Source: Listeria sp. PSOL-1 (lineage in GTDB: Bacteria > Bacillota > Bacilli > Lactobacillales > Listeriaceae). From it: 64,000 nucleotides of DNA. The translations under genes and the position numbers were made by a program. The stretch lies in contig NZ_LR760298.1 in NCBI RefSeq assembly GCF_902806445.1, positions 1,364,001-1,428,000 on the forward strand, read 5' to 3'. Below, piece after piece: positions 35,031 to 44,914 of the stretch. Each line of letters opens with the position of its first letter. The stretch's first letter is position 1. The notes beneath the pieces were generated by a model. That model worked only from the letters and a program-made list of their open reading frames with translations, did not search any database and was not told where the DNA came from.

Positions 35031-36008
35031 TTACTTACTAATTGCTTGGGCAGCCGTAATTAGGACTAGATGATACACATCATCTGCATTACAACCGCGT
35101 GATAAATCATTAACAGGTGCATTAAGACCTTGTAAAATCGGACCAACAGCTTCAAAGTTTCCTAAGCGCTGTGCAATTTTATACCCAATATTACCCGCTT
35201 CAAGACTTGGGAAAATAAAGACATTTGCATCTCCTTTAATCACTGAGCCCGGTGCTTTTTGTGCAGCAACAGAAGGAACGAAAGCTGCATCAAATTGAAA
35301 TTCACCATCAAGGATTAAATCTGGTGCTTTTTCTTTAGCCAATTTTGTTGCTTCTACTACTTTTTCTGTTTCATCGGATTTTGCTGAGCCTTTTGTTGAA
35401 AAACTCAACATTGCAACACGAGGATCAATTCCAAAAATCTTAGCTGTTTCAGCACTTACAGTAGCATTTTCAGCTAAGTCATCTGCTGTTGGTGCGATAT
35501 TGATTGCAACATCGCTAAACAAATAACGTTCTTCCGCACGTGCCATAATCATTGCACCGGCAACTTTACTAACACCTGGTTTCGTTTTAATAATTTGAAG
35601 AGCCGGGCGAACTGTGTCACCTGTCGAATGGACGGCGCCACTTACTAGTCCGTCTGCTTTGCCAGTGAACACGAGCATTGTTCCAAAATAGTTAGGGTCT
35701 ACTAGCATCTTACGCGCATCTTCTTCGCTTGCTTTTCCCTTACGACGCTCTACAAAAGCTTGGACTAACTCATCGAATAGTGGATCGCTTGCGGGCTCGT
35801 GAATTTCGATACCTGAAACCGATACATCGATCTTTTTCGCTGTTTTTTCAATATCCTCTTTTGAACCTAAAAGAACAGGTACAACGACTTTTTCTTCTGC
35901 TAAGCGAACCGCTGCTTTAACGATCCTTGCATCATTTCCTTCTGGTAAAACAATGCGTACATTTTCACCAGCAACTTGTTCCTTAATTACTGAAAATAAG
36001 TCACTCAT
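35031..36008 (-). CDS. pta: Phosphate acetyltransferase
   Basis: Pta interconverts acetyl-CoA and acetyl phosphate in overflow metabolism. The 325-residue protein shows VRIVLPEGNDARIVKAAVRLAEE at the start, the GMVSGA-type loop as GLVSGAVHSTGDTVRPALQI, and the terminal PVNDLSRGCNADDVYHLV. TTGGAGGA precedes the ATG. It is convergent with pdxT and divergent from feoAB. Confidence 0.95.
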   Translation of the reverse strand: MSDLFSVIKEQVAGENVRIVLPEGNDARIVKAAVRLAEEKVVVPVLLGSKEDIEKTAKKIDVSVSGIEIHEPASDPLFDELVQAFVERRKGKASEEDARKMLVDPNYFGTMLVFTGKADGLVSGAVHSTGDTVRPALQIIKTKPGVSKVAGAMIMARAEERYLFSDVAINIAPTADDLAENATVSAETAKIFGIDPRVAMLSFSTKGSAKSDETEKVVEATKLAKEKAPDLILDGEFQFDAAFVPSVAAQKAPGSVIKGDANVFIFPSLEAGNIGYKIAQRLGNFEAVGPILQGLNAPVNDLSRGCNADDVYHLVLITAAQAISK

Positions 36009-36204
36009 TTACAAATTCCTCCAATTTACACTTTAGTTATCTTCATTAATAGTACTACAATTTTTATAACGTTAACAGAGCTAGGGATACTAAAAAACAG
36101 AAAAATAAAAATCCCTCTTGTATTACAACAGAAAAACGGCCAAATCCCTTCTTTTACTCCATTCCTTAAGCAACAATTTTTTTACTGTATTACTCAAGAA
36201 AAGC

Positions 36205-36257
36205 TTTATATTTTGATTATTTCATGATACAATAAATTTAATTGATAATGATTATCA
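36205..36257 (+). promoter_or_regulatory. feoAB promoter with Fur box
   Basis: The extended -10, TGATACAAT, ends at 36233, with TTTATA 17 nt upstream. TGATAATGATTATCA at 36243-36257 is a perfect 7-1-7 Fur box just at the predicted transcription start. It should block transcription when iron is plentiful. Confidence 0.88.
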
Positions 36258-36286
36258 TATTCATTTTTCATAAGGAGGCGAATATA

Positions 36287-36517
36287 TTGAGATTGAATGA
36301 AATGGTCGTGGGGGATCATGTACGGATTAAAGATATGAACCTCACAAGCGAATTGCTCAAAAGACGCTTGATATCATTAGGTTGTTCAGAAGGTTGTGAG
36401 ATATGTATCAAACAAAAAGGCGCTTTTGGCGGCCCTTGCACTTTCGAAACAAAAGGACAATATATCAGTATTCGTAACTGTGATGCTTGTGAGATTATGG
36501 TGGAATTAAATGGCTAA
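36287..36517 (+). CDS. feoA: Ferrous iron transport protein A
   Basis: This 76-residue SH3-like protein of the FeoA family helps FeoB take up Fe2+. Conserved features are [26 protein letters not shown] and [13 protein letters not shown]. The start is TTG at 36287, with AAGGAGG 8 nt upstream. Earlier codons in the open frame are unlikely because they cover the Fur box. It overlaps feoB by 8 nt and has a perfect Fur box upstream. Confidence 0.9.
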   Translation: MRLNEMVVGDHVRIKDMNLTSELLKRRLISLGCSEGCEICIKQKGAFGGPCTFETKGQYISIRNCDACEIMVELNG

Positions 36518-38501
36518 TACATATTGTTTGCTTGGAAATCCTAATACCGGTAAAACCTCACTTTTCAATGCGTTAACCGGCTCTTATGAATATGTAGGTA
36601 ACTGGAGTGGGGTTACTGTTGAGAAAAAAATCGGGACATTACGTTCTAAAAAAGGAAAATTGATTGATTTACCTGGTATCTATGATTTAAATCCTATTTC
36701 TAAAGATGAAACCGTTGTTACTCGTTTCTTATTGGAAGAGACCTTTGATTCCATGTTAAATATTGTTGATGCCGCACAACTTGAACGGAACTTAAATTTA
36801 ACCATCCAATTGCTTGAATTCGGGGCCCCTGTTGTCATGGGATTAAACATGATTGACGTAGCGCTTGGTCGCGGGATAAAAATTGATATTCCCCTTCTTA
36901 CTAAAGCCCTACGCATTCCAATTGTTCCAGTCATTGCTAGATCTGGAAAAGGAACGGTTGATATTTTATCGTCTCTAACGGAAAAACATATCGCAAAAAG
37001 AAGCCCACTCAAGCTTAATTACGGTCATGCCATTGAAAACGCAATCGCTAAATTAATACATTTAATGCAAGGCCTGCTTCCAGCTAAACAACTGCGCTTT
37101 TTAGCAGTTCAATTTTTAACAAAAAATGAAGTGATTGATTCTTTTTTAGATCAGCATGGCATTTTAAAAGAAGCTGTTAGTATTCGACTTCAAACAGAAG
37201 AAGAAGTTGGCATACCACTTGAACAACAAATTTATAAAACTCGTACCGCTTTTATTGAAGATATCTGTTTACAAGCAGTGGAATATACACGCAAAGCAGA
37301 TATTCCTTTTTCTGATAAATTGGATCAGATTTTGACGCATAAATTTTGGGGGATTCCCATTTTCTTAGGAATAATGTGGCTCATTTTTCAGATTACATTT
37401 ACGTGGGTAGGAACGCCGCTTTCTGATCTTTTAGATGAATTTATTTCTGGTAATTTAACCAATTGGGTTACCTCAGGGCTTGAAATGATAGGCGCCTCAT
37501 CTTTTTTAATCGCCTTAATTACAGAAGGCATTATTGCTGGGGTTGGTAGTGTTGTCGTTTTTGTTCCGCAAATTCTAGTGATCTTTTTCTTCATTTCTGT
37601 CCTAGAAGATTCTGGCTATATGGCACGAATTGCCGTAGTAATGGATCGTGTTATGGAGCTATTTGGTTTAAATGGCAAAGCTTTTATTCCAATGATTATT
37701 GGCTTTGGCTGTAATGTTCCTGGAATTATGGCTGCACGGGCAATTGAAGAACAAAAAGAACGACTCCTTACCATTCTGATTTCACCCTTTATGTCTTGTT
37801 CTGCACGTTTACCAGTTTATGCATTATTTGCTGGTGTTTTCTTTGCGCGTTATCAAGCACTAATCGTTCTATCCCTTTACATCATTGGGATTGTTTTAGC
37901 ACTTATTGTAACAAAAATTTTATCAAAAACGATTTTAAAAAACGATCAATCTGTTTTTGTCGTAGAGTTACCGCCTTATCGCATTCCTTCGCCACGAACG
38001 CTTTGGCGCAGCACATGGGAAAAAGGGAAAGGCTTTTTGCGAAAAGCTGGAACGTTTATCTTCGCCGGCTCTGTTATCATCTGGTTGCTTAACTATGCTG
38101 GCCCAAATGGTTTTGGTGTGCCAATGGGTGAAAGCTTTTTAGCCATGATTGGTAGCTTCATTGCACCTCTTTTAGTGCCACTTGGCTTTGGATCTTGGCA
38201 AGCAGGAGCAACACTTATTCCTGGATTTTTAGCTAAAGAAGTTATTATTTCTACGATGGCAATTATTTATTCTGCTCCTGAAGGAAATCTTGGGCAAATT
38301 GTTGCTGGGCATTATACACCACTTTCGGCCTATTGTTTCATGCTCTTTATCCTGCTCTATATTCCTTGTTTAGCAACGGTTGCTGCTATTCGCAAAGAAA
38401 CTTCAAGCTTCAAATGGACAGCTTTTGCAGTAGGCTATGCGCTAGTTACTGCTTATGTCGTTGTTTTTATTGTTTATCAAATTGGTCGTTTATTTATTTG
38501 A
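36510..38501 (+). CDS. feoB: Ferrous iron transporter B
   Basis: FeoB imports Fe2+ across the membrane. The 663-residue protein has an N-terminal GTPase domain with G1 [13 protein letters not shown]3 DLPGIYDL and G4 NMID, followed by a helical guanine-release region and a membrane domain with two gate motifs, including [12 protein letters not shown] and [12 protein letters not shown]. Its start lies within feoA and it is followed by a FeoB-associated small protein. The Fur box upstream of feoA fits this role. Confidence 0.95.
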   Translation: MANTYCLLGNPNTGKTSLFNALTGSYEYVGNWSGVTVEKKIGTLRSKKGKLIDLPGIYDLNPISKDETVVTRFLLEETFDSMLNIVDAAQLERNLNLTIQLLEFGAPVVMGLNMIDVALGRGIKIDIPLLTKALRIPIVPVIARSGKGTVDILSSLTEKHIAKRSPLKLNYGHAIENAIAKLIHLMQGLLPAKQLRFLAVQFLTKNEVIDSFLDQHGILKEAVSIRLQTEEEVGIPLEQQIYKTRTAFIEDICLQAVEYTRKADIPFSDKLDQILTHKFWGIPIFLGIMWLIFQITFTWVGTPLSDLLDEFISGNLTNWVTSGLEMIGASSFLIALITEGIIAGVGSVVVFVPQILVIFFFISVLEDSGYMARIAVVMDRVMELFGLNGKAFIPMIIGFGCNVPGIMAARAIEEQKERLLTILISPFMSCSARLPVYALFAGVFFARYQALIVLSLYIIGIVLALIVTKILSKTILKNDQSVFVVELPPYRIPSPRTLWRSTWEKGKGFLRKAGTFIFAGSVIIWLLNYAGPNGFGVPMGESFLAMIGSFIAPLLVPLGFGSWQAGATLIPGFLAKEVIISTMAIIYSAPEGNLGQIVAGHYTPLSAYCFMLFILLYIPCLATVAAIRKETSSFKWTAFAVGYALVTAYVVVFIVYQIGRLFI

Positions 38502-38519
38502 AGAAAAGGAGCGTGTTTT

Positions 38520-38693
38520 GTGAGTTTAATCGTGAATCTTTTATTGGGTAGTTTGATTTTTGGCTATACTTTATATAGCTTAATCCACTACATTAAGAAA
38601 AGTAAGGCTGGAAAATGTGCAGCATGCGAACTCGAGAAAATTTGTGAATGTGAAGATCGTTCGCTAAATAAAAAAGGAGAACTTGGAAGTTGA
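38520..38693 (+). CDS. FeoB-associated Cys-rich membrane protein (57 aa)
   Basis: This short gene begins with GTG, preceded by AAAGGAG, 18 nt after feoB. The protein has one membrane helix (LIVNLLLGSLIFGYTLYSLI) and a cysteine-rich tail KCAACELEKICECE. This pattern matches the FeoB-associated small proteins found at the end of many Feo operons, which may serve as FeoC substitutes. The gene ends inside the terminator stem. The role in iron uptake is inferred. Confidence 0.8.
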   Translation: MSLIVNLLLGSLIFGYTLYSLIHYIKKSKAGKCAACELEKICECEDRSLNKKGELGS

Positions 38694-38716
38694 AAATGAC
38701 TCTCAAGTTCTTTTTA
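38679..38716 (+). terminator. Terminator of the feo operon
   Basis: GAACTTG and CAAGTTC form the base of a stem extended by AGT/ACT, and CTTTTTATT follows. The left arm lies in the last codons of the small cysteine-rich gene. Confidence 0.8.
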
Positions 38717-38823
38717 TTGGCTTGATCCTATCGCTTTTATCCTTCTAAAGATCTTTCTATTTTAATATTACCAACAAAAAAGCTATACTAAAGATGAAAT
38801 CATCTTCAACTGGAGGTAATATT

Positions 38824-39543
38824 TTGAATTCACTCATTAAACAGATGGCAAACCATCGTTCCATCAGAAAATACGAAACAAATCGCGAAATTCCCACTGA
38901 ACAATTAAATGCGATTATTGAATCTGCACAACGCGCTCCTTCTTGGATGAATGGACAACAGTATTCTATTATTGGCATTAAAAATCAAGCACGAAAAGAT
39001 AAGCTCGCCGAATTAACAGGGAATCCTTACGTTGCCGATTGCTCTGTTTTCCTTATATTTGTTGCTGACTTTTATCGTATTCAATTGGCTAGCGAAAAAC
39101 ATGGGAAATCTTTCGGTGCAAAAACTGAACCAGATTTATTGCTGGTTGCCGCAACAGATATCGGGCTTGCATGTGAAAATGCCATTTTAGCAGCAGAAAG
39201 TTTTGACTTAGGTACGGTCTGCATCGGTGGAATTCGGCGTAACTTAGCAGAGGCCTCTGCATTTTTAGGATTGCCAGAATTCGTTTTCCCAGTCGTTGGC
39301 CTTTGTATTGGCTATCCAGCAGATCGTCCTAAAGTTAAGCCACGTTTACCAAAAGCAGCCGTTTACTTTGAAGAAACTTATCAAACAGATACACTACCAC
39401 TACTTGAAAAATACGACGAAGAAATCATACCTTATTTTAAAAAAGGCTATACTGAAATACTCGCAAATGCCTATGATAAACCTTATTATCATGGGATTAC
39501 TACTGCCTTAAAAAAACAGGGCTACTTAGGTGGAAATAAATAA
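38824..39543 (+). CDS. NADPH-dependent FMN nitroreductase (NfsA/FRP type)
   Basis: This 239-residue oxidoreductase of the NfsA/FRP group begins with MANHRSIRKYETNREIP, has RAPSWMNGQQYSI for the flavin pocket and ends with the GYPADRPKVKPRLP region. The open frame extends to 38794, but TGGAGG lies 7 nt before the TTG at 38824, which is the likely start. It reduces nitro compounds or flavins in vitro in related proteins. It precedes manA by 17 nt and probably shares its transcript. Confidence 0.88.
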   Translation: MNSLIKQMANHRSIRKYETNREIPTEQLNAIIESAQRAPSWMNGQQYSIIGIKNQARKDKLAELTGNPYVADCSVFLIFVADFYRIQLASEKHGKSFGAKTEPDLLLVAATDIGLACENAILAAESFDLGTVCIGGIRRNLAEASAFLGLPEFVFPVVGLCIGYPADRPKVKPRLPKAAVYFEETYQTDTLPLLEKYDEEIIPYFKKGYTEILANAYDKPYYHGITTALKKQGYLGGNK

Positions 39544-39560
39544 ATTGGAGGATTTAATCG

Positions 39561-40520
39561 ATGAACGAAGCTTTATTTTTTGAACCAGTATTTAAGGAAC
39601 GTATTTGGGGTGGAACAAAACTGCATGATTACTTTGGGTATCTCCTTCCTAATCATAAAATCGGTGAAGATTGGGCAATTTCAGCTCATCCAAATGGTCC
39701 TTCAATTGTAAAAAATGGCATGTATCAAGGAAAAACATTAATTGATTTATGGCAGAAAAATCCCGAATTATTTGGCCACCCAACTGAAGAAACATTCCCT
39801 TTGTTAACTAAAATTCTTGATGCCAATACCGATCTATCTGTACAGGTCCATCCTGATGATAATTATGCAAAAAAACACGAAAACGGTGAATTAGGTAAAA
39901 CAGAATGCTGGTATATTATTGATTGTGAACCTGGTGCTGAATTAATTTATGGCCATAATGCGAAAACAAAAGAAGAATTTGAACGCTTGGCTGATGAGGG
40001 AAATTGGGATAAGCTCCTTCGCAAAGTAAAAATTAAACCTGGTGAATTTTACTATGTCCCAAGTGGAACCATCCATGCGCTTGGAACAGGCACACTTGTC
40101 CTTGAAACACAACAAAATTCTGATACAACTTATCGCGTATACGATTACGACCGCAAAGATGCTTCTGGAAATAAGCGTGAACTTCATTTAAAAAAAGCAA
40201 TTGATGTCACAACAATTCCTCATCAGGATGCTTCTTTAAAAAGCAAAATAAACAAATTAGATGGCTTCACAGAAACGGTCTTTGTCGAAAATCAGTTTTT
40301 CTGCGTCTATAAATGGGCGATCACTCAAAAAGCAACATTAAAACAAAAAGCTGATTATACATTGGTCAGCATTTTAAAGGGAAAAGGCACGCTCATTATC
40401 GAAAATAATAGAACCTCTATCCAAAAAGGAGATCACTTCCTCATACCAAATACCGTTTCTTCTTTTACGATTTCTGGTGAAGTTACTGCGATTTCATCTA
40501 CGCCACGAATAAAAAACTAA
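39561..40520 (+). CDS. manA: Mannose-6-phosphate isomerase, class I
   Basis: ManA interconverts mannose-6-phosphate and fructose-6-phosphate. The 319-residue protein has the zinc ligand motif SVQVHPDD near residue 96, a further ligand in GKTECWYII and the [12 protein letters not shown] segment, with the type I fold ending in a cupin-like tail. TTGGAGG precedes the ATG. It lies close after the nitroreductase gene. Confidence 0.93.
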   Translation: MNEALFFEPVFKERIWGGTKLHDYFGYLLPNHKIGEDWAISAHPNGPSIVKNGMYQGKTLIDLWQKNPELFGHPTEETFPLLTKILDANTDLSVQVHPDDNYAKKHENGELGKTECWYIIDCEPGAELIYGHNAKTKEEFERLADEGNWDKLLRKVKIKPGEFYYVPSGTIHALGTGTLVLETQQNSDTTYRVYDYDRKDASGNKRELHLKKAIDVTTIPHQDASLKSKINKLDGFTETVFVENQFFCVYKWAITQKATLKQKADYTLVSILKGKGTLIIENNRTSIQKGDHFLIPNTVSSFTISGEVTAISSTPRIKN

Positions 40521-40572
40521 TTTATGCTACACTATACTTAATAAATACAAACAGAAAGGTTGTGCAACACCT

Positions 40573-41328
40573 ATGAACGAAGCAGTAAAAACATTGGATG
40601 GATGGTATTCTATTCATGATTTTAGAATCATTGATTGGCTCAATTGGCGCGAAGCAAGTAGTACTACTCGCGAACAAGCTTTAGAAGAATTCAAAAGCTT
40701 CCTAGCTGATCTTGACATCACAAAAAAAATGGGTGAAGGCGATCAAATCCTTTATTCCATTGTTGGTCAAAAAGCTGATTTTGTTTTATTTTTATTACGG
40801 CCAACACTTGAAGAGCTTAACGCGATTGAAATGCGCTTTAATAAACTAGCTATTTCAAATTATCTTCTTCCTGCGTATTCTTATGTGTCCGTTGTTGAAC
40901 TTAGTAATTACCTTGCCACTCATTTAGCTGGTGATGAAGATCCATATGAAAACAAAATCATTCAATCAAAACTTTATCCAGAGCTTCCAGCAAAAAAACA
41001 TTTTTGTTTTTATCCAATGAATAAAAAGCGTGAAGGAAATGACAATTGGTATATGCTACCACTAAAAGATCGGCAATCGCTTATTTCTGATCACGGTAAA
41101 ATTGGTCGTTCTTATGCTGGAAAAGTACAACAGATTATCACCGGTTCAATCGGCTTTGATGATTATGAATGGGGCGTCACACTTTTCTCTGACGATGCGC
41201 TTGAATTTAAGTATATCGTAACTGAGATGCGTTTTGACGAATCCAGTGCACGCTACGCCGAGTTTGGACCATTTTTCATTGGAAACCTACTCCAGGCGAC
41301 AGACCTGACAGATTACTTTTCATTATAA
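40573..41328 (+). CDS. hemQ: Coproheme decarboxylase HemQ
   Basis: HemQ removes two propionate carboxyls from coproheme in the Gram-positive heme pathway. The 251-residue sequence closely follows the Listeria enzyme, with the catalytic tyrosine in [11 protein letters not shown] and the proximal histidine in [15 protein letters not shown]. The C-terminal [20 protein letters not shown] is also conserved. AAAGG lies before the ATG and a strong terminator follows. In L. monocytogenes it stands just before the AnrAB transporter genes. Confidence 0.95.
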   Translation: MNEAVKTLDGWYSIHDFRIIDWLNWREASSTTREQALEEFKSFLADLDITKKMGEGDQILYSIVGQKADFVLFLLRPTLEELNAIEMRFNKLAISNYLLPAYSYVSVVELSNYLATHLAGDEDPYENKIIQSKLYPELPAKKHFCFYPMNKKREGNDNWYMLPLKDRQSLISDHGKIGRSYAGKVQQIITGSIGFDDYEWGVTLFSDDALEFKYIVTEMRFDESSARYAEFGPFFIGNLLQATDLTDYFSL

Positions 41329-41334
41329 AAATCG

Positions 41335-41374
41335 AGCCTTTTATTTCGTAAAATAACGAAATAAAAGGCTTTTT
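41335..41374 (+). terminator. Terminator of hemQ
   Basis: AGCCTTTTATTTCGT and ACGAAATAAAAGGCT form a perfect 15-bp stem with a 6-nt loop and TTTT after it. Confidence 0.93.
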
Positions 41375-41492
41375 CGCATATAATGTGTCAAAAATGTAAG
41401 AAATAAAGCTTTTTTGTCACTTTATAAAGTAGCATAATTGGCAGCTAAAAGTTACAATATAATTAACACAAAGATTAGAAAGAAGGATCAAT

Positions 41493-41750
41493 ATGATTTT
41501 GCCGTACTTACACAACGACTATTTATTGCAGAAAACGTTATCTAAAACAGCAAAATTATTAAATAGTAGAGCTAAGCTAGAAAAACGTCGCTTAACTTTT
41601 TTTTTCACTAACTCATCCGCTGGTATCCTTTACTTTAAACCAGCTATTCATAAACCTTATCCTAATTCACTTCACCCACAAACGTATTTTTGGCAGCATA
41701 TTTTAAAAGATTTTACTCAGTTTAAGGCGGTGCTCCATGCGGCTTTTTAA
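41493..41750 (+). CDS. Unrecognised 85-aa protein preceding the permease gene
   Basis: This short gene starts 9 nt after AGAAGGA, with a TATAAT -10-like element at 41458. It runs into the permease gene with a 14-nt overlap, which suggests translational coupling. The protein is basic and aromatic (for example LEKRRLTFFFTNSS and NSLHPQTYFWQHI). It has no Walker, signature or other motif of an ABC ATPase, although an ATPase would be expected here. It could be a scar of the lost ATPase gene, a new small partner or a leader. I cannot assign a function. Confidence 0.5.
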   Translation: MILPYLHNDYLLQKTLSKTAKLLNSRAKLEKRRLTFFFTNSSAGILYFKPAIHKPYPNSLHPQTYFWQHILKDFTQFKAVLHAAF

Positions 41751-43668
41751 CATCGCGAAAAAAAATATTAAACATGATCTGGCTCATTATTTTTTATATT
41801 TTGTTTCTGTCACTTTTTGTATTATGATTTATTATCTCTTTGTTTTATTATCAACAGATCAGCTTGTTATAAAAAACCTACCAGATAGTGACAATACATC
41901 ACGTTTTTTCTCGTTTTCTTCCATTTTCCTGGTTATTTTTATTGCGCTTTTTATCTTTTATACCATTTATTTTTTTACAAGAAAACGCAAAAGAGAAATC
42001 GGAATTTATTCGCTACTTGGACTAAGTAAAAGGGAAATTGGTAGAATACTTTTTTATGAAAATTTTTTACTTGGTTTACTCGCATTGATCTTTGGAATTA
42101 TAGGCGGTACTCTTTTTTCGAAGTTGTTCATAAATATCTTACTTAGATTGATTCAAGTAAATGCAACAAGCCACACTCTATTTTCTTGGGAAGCACTATT
42201 TAACACATTCATTGTTTTCATCTTAATTATTGCTTTTACATCGTTCGTGAGCTTTGAGCTTACTTATACAGCTAACTTACATCAATTAGTTTTCCCCAAA
42301 AAAACGCCTAAAAAATATCAAAAGCGTTTTGTCTTATATGCACTTTTAGCAGTCCCTATGATTTGTACTGGCTATTTTATCGCACTTAAATCCTTTAGCT
42401 TTACCGTGTTAATCAATTGGCCGTTTCCACTTACTGCATGTCTCATTCTCTTTCTGATTACTTTAGGAAGTTACCTTTTTATTCGATACACACTCATTTT
42501 ATTGTTTAGAATAAAGCGCACTAGACAAAGCGTATATAAAGGAACTAGCCTAATTACTTATTCACAATTAGAGTTCCGTGTTGTTTCATCCATTAAAACG
42601 CTGACAATGGTTGCTTTAGTAAGTGCTGCTTCCTTAGTTTTTATTGGAATGATTAGCGGTTTTTATTCTAATACTAATAGCTTAGGCAAAGCTTCAACGC
42701 CATCTACATTTGAATACCAACTCACAGACAAAATAAGCCAAAATCATTTACAACAACTTATAAAGAGTGTTGACATGGGGCACCCAGTTAAAGCGATGAT
42801 GACAAGTAAGATTTATCTCATCAAATCAATGAAAAACAATCACTTGCCGATAGAATACCAAGCCTATGAAGCCTTTCAAACGGTCTCTTTAAGCACCTTT
42901 AATAAAATTAATCAGCAAAATAGTCCAAATAGTAAGCCCGCTTCTTTAAAAACAAATCAAGCATTTTTTATTCCTAGTCCATATAAATCAAGAAGAACAC
43001 AAAAAAATAATTTTAAACAATTTACACTTGCTCTTGCCAACAAACCGACCGTTCAACTCATCAAGCAAAGTTACAAGAAACCCTATTCTTTTCCTTATGG
43101 CCTATTAGTTGTAAACGATACACTTGCTCAACAAGCTTCAAGAGAAAACATGCCAATTCAGCAAATCGTTTCAATCAATGTAGAAAATCCAAAAACAGCC
43201 TTTTCATTAAGCGCAAAGATTAAACAGCACTTACCTGAAAACGCGTACTTTAATAGTTATCCTGAAAGACAACAAGCGGTACAAAATATAACCGGTATTA
43301 TTTTATTTATTGGGATATTCATCAGTTTAGTCTTTATTGTTTCAACTGGTAGCGTCATTTACTTCAAACAGCTAACCCATGCTTATGAAGATGAAGCAAC
43401 TTTTAAACGCTTAACGCATATGGGTATTTCAAAGAAAGAAATGAAATATTGTATTGCTAAACAGCTGTTTATTATCTTTTTCACGCCATTCTTCCTTGGA
43501 ATTTGTCATAGTTCAATTATTTTAATTGCTTTTTGCCACTTATTTAATTACTCACTCATTTCGCCAATGATTATAAGTACGGGAATTTACACGCTCATTT
43601 ATATTAGTTATTATTTATTAACAGTTAGCCGCTACACACGCATTGTAACTGAAGCAGAAATAAAATAA
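41737..43668 (+). CDS. BceB/AnrB-type ABC permease without ATPase partner
   Basis: This 643-residue FtsX-like permease belongs to the Bce peptide-resistance type. It shows MRLFNIAKKNIKHDLAHYFLYF at the start, a RKREIGIYSLLGLSKREIGRIL cytoplasmic loop, and a large hydrophilic insert of about 200 residues (roughly 315-515), as in peptide-sensing BceB, followed by three C-terminal helices. Such permeases normally need a BceA-type ATPase from the same operon. None is found between hemQ and this gene. The homologous L. monocytogenes pair is AnrAB (nisin resistance), from memory. The protein may be inactive or use another ATPase. Confidence 0.85.
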   Translation: MRLFNIAKKNIKHDLAHYFLYFVSVTFCIMIYYLFVLLSTDQLVIKNLPDSDNTSRFFSFSSIFLVIFIALFIFYTIYFFTRKRKREIGIYSLLGLSKREIGRILFYENFLLGLLALIFGIIGGTLFSKLFINILLRLIQVNATSHTLFSWEALFNTFIVFILIIAFTSFVSFELTYTANLHQLVFPKKTPKKYQKRFVLYALLAVPMICTGYFIALKSFSFTVLINWPFPLTACLILFLITLGSYLFIRYTLILLFRIKRTRQSVYKGTSLITYSQLEFRVVSSIKTLTMVALVSAASLVFIGMISGFYSNTNSLGKASTPSTFEYQLTDKISQNHLQQLIKSVDMGHPVKAMMTSKIYLIKSMKNNHLPIEYQAYEAFQTVSLSTFNKINQQNSPNSKPASLKTNQAFFIPSPYKSRRTQKNNFKQFTLALANKPTVQLIKQSYKKPYSFPYGLLVVNDTLAQQASRENMPIQQIVSINVENPKTAFSLSAKIKQHLPENAYFNSYPERQQAVQNITGIILFIGIFISLVFIVSTGSVIYFKQLTHAYEDEATFKRLTHMGISKKEMKYCIAKQLFIIFFTPFFLGICHSSIILIAFCHLFNYSLISPMIISTGIYTLIYISYYLLTVSRYTRIVTEAEIK

Positions 43669-43745
43669 ATTTGCTTCTCTGCTTTTTAAGTGTTACGCTT
43701 AAATCATTCAAACAAGCATTTGCTTGAAAAAGGAGTTGTGGTATT

Positions 43746-43955
43746 TTGTATATTGAAATTTACACAGTGAATGGTGAATCCATTCGGCTTGAAGATGATG
43801 CTAAAATCAATGGCTTATCCATTCAACACATCACAACAGAAGAAATGAAACAACTTTTTGAAGAAAAATGTATCGAATTAACAAAATACGACTTAACTTA
43901 TTTTGTTAATACCGCTCTCATCGCTTATTTTCAAATGGGACATGCTATTCATTAA
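43746..43955 (+). CDS. Hypothetical small protein (69 aa)
   Basis: The start is TTG at 43746, with AAAAAGGAG about 10 nt upstream. The protein is small, acidic and soluble (SIRLEDDAKINGLSIQHIT) without a membrane helix or recognised motif. It is followed by a strong terminator, so it appears to be a genuine gene, perhaps cotranscribed with the permease. I do not recognise it. Confidence 0.55.
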   Translation: MYIEIYTVNGESIRLEDDAKINGLSIQHITTEEMKQLFEEKCIELTKYDLTYFVNTALIAYFQMGHAIH

Positions 43956-43973
43956 TTCCTTAAGCTACAATAT

Positions 43974-44010
43974 AAAAGAGCCTATCTCCGAAAAGATAGG
44001 CTCTTTTTTA
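43974..44010. terminator. Bidirectional terminator
   Basis: AAGAGCCTATCT and AGATAGGCTCTT form a 12-bp stem followed by TTTTTT. It separates the small hypothetical gene and the minus-strand LysM gene. Confidence 0.9.
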
Positions 44011-44025
44011 CTATAAATTATCGAT

Positions 44026-44622
44026 TTAGTACCAACCAGTTTTTTGGTGGTGAGCTTTGGCATTGCTCCAAGAACCGTAACGGCTCTTCACATAATTTTC
44101 TGCTACACGTTCTTGATTTGCTGAAGAATAATCGCCATTTAAATATGATTTACTTAATTGGTAACGCCCAACATAAGTACCACTTGCACTTACTACTGAA
44201 TAAGAACCACCAGATTCTCTTTGTGCAATCCATTCTTTGGCTTGTTGTTCAGAACCGCTTGCTGTTTTAACTGTTGCATTTTGTTGTGCAACTGGTTTGC
44301 TTTCTGCTTGGCGCTGAACTGGCGCTTGTTGTTTAGTAGTAGAGGTAGTAGTAGGTGCAGCTTTCACTACGCGTTTTGGTGCTGTAGTTTGCACGTTATC
44401 TCCTACTTCTAATGATTGTCCTACGTAAATTAGGTTAATATTTGAAATTCCATTGGTTTGGGCGATTTTACTCACTGTGGTGTTGTTTTCGTAAGCGATT
44501 TTGGATAATGTATCTCCTTGTGATACATTAATCGTTTTTGCGTCTGCCAAATGACCACCTACGACCGTTGTTACCCCTACGACAAATGTAGCTACAGCCA
44601 TTTTTAGTACGTTTTTTTTCAT
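44026..44622 (-). CDS. LysM and lytic-transglycosylase-like secreted protein
   Basis: This 198-residue secreted protein has a signal peptide with predicted cleavage after HLADA, one LysM domain (about residues 26-72, INVSQGDTLSKIAYENN), a Thr/Gln/Lys-rich linker and a C-terminal Apf/Sps-type domain with IAQRESGGSYSV and GRYQLSKSYL. It should bind peptidoglycan, and the C-terminal domain resembles muralytic resuscitation factors. The ATG at 44622 is chosen because a TTG at 44637 touches the AAGGAG site. The 277-nt upstream gap contains a poor 67-codon open frame on the minus strand that I do not call. Confidence 0.87.
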   Translation of the reverse strand: MKKNVLKMAVATFVVGVTTVVGGHLADAKTINVSQGDTLSKIAYENNTTVSKIAQTNGISNINLIYVGQSLEVGDNVQTTAPKRVVKAAPTTTSTTKQQAPVQRQAESKPVAQQNATVKTASGSEQQAKEWIAQRESGGSYSVVSASGTYVGRYQLSKSYLNGDYSSANQERVAENYVKSRYGSWSNAKAHHQKTGWY

Positions 44623-44914
44623 CTTAATAAAGAACAACTCCTTAACTTTTAATGAGTCCTAATCATAACATACCAATATTTCAAAACAACTACTAGACCA
44701 TTTCATATTATTTCAATATGAAGTCATAACCATCGATTTTCGAGTAAAATTCGCTGAAATGATTTTTATTGATTTGTGAAAAAATCACTTGGAATACGCA
44801 ACAAGGCGCGAATCTCTTCCTGAACATACTATTTTTAATTTTTTCCGCGCACTTGAAATATTTACACTTAAAATTCGATGATTTTTTTGTTATTTTAAGC
44901 AATTTCTTCATTAT

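Noticed and set aside
41737-43668. A complete ABC peptide exporter at the permease gene
   Set aside because: The neighbouring ORF lacks any Walker or signature motif, and the only other ATPases in the window belong to the amino-acid and polyamine systems.
44708-44911. 67-codon open frame on the minus strand between the LysM gene and the winged-helix gene
   Set aside because: It lacks a good ribosome binding site and has a biased Lys/Phe-rich composition typical of AT-rich non-coding DNA; it lies in the LysM promoter region.
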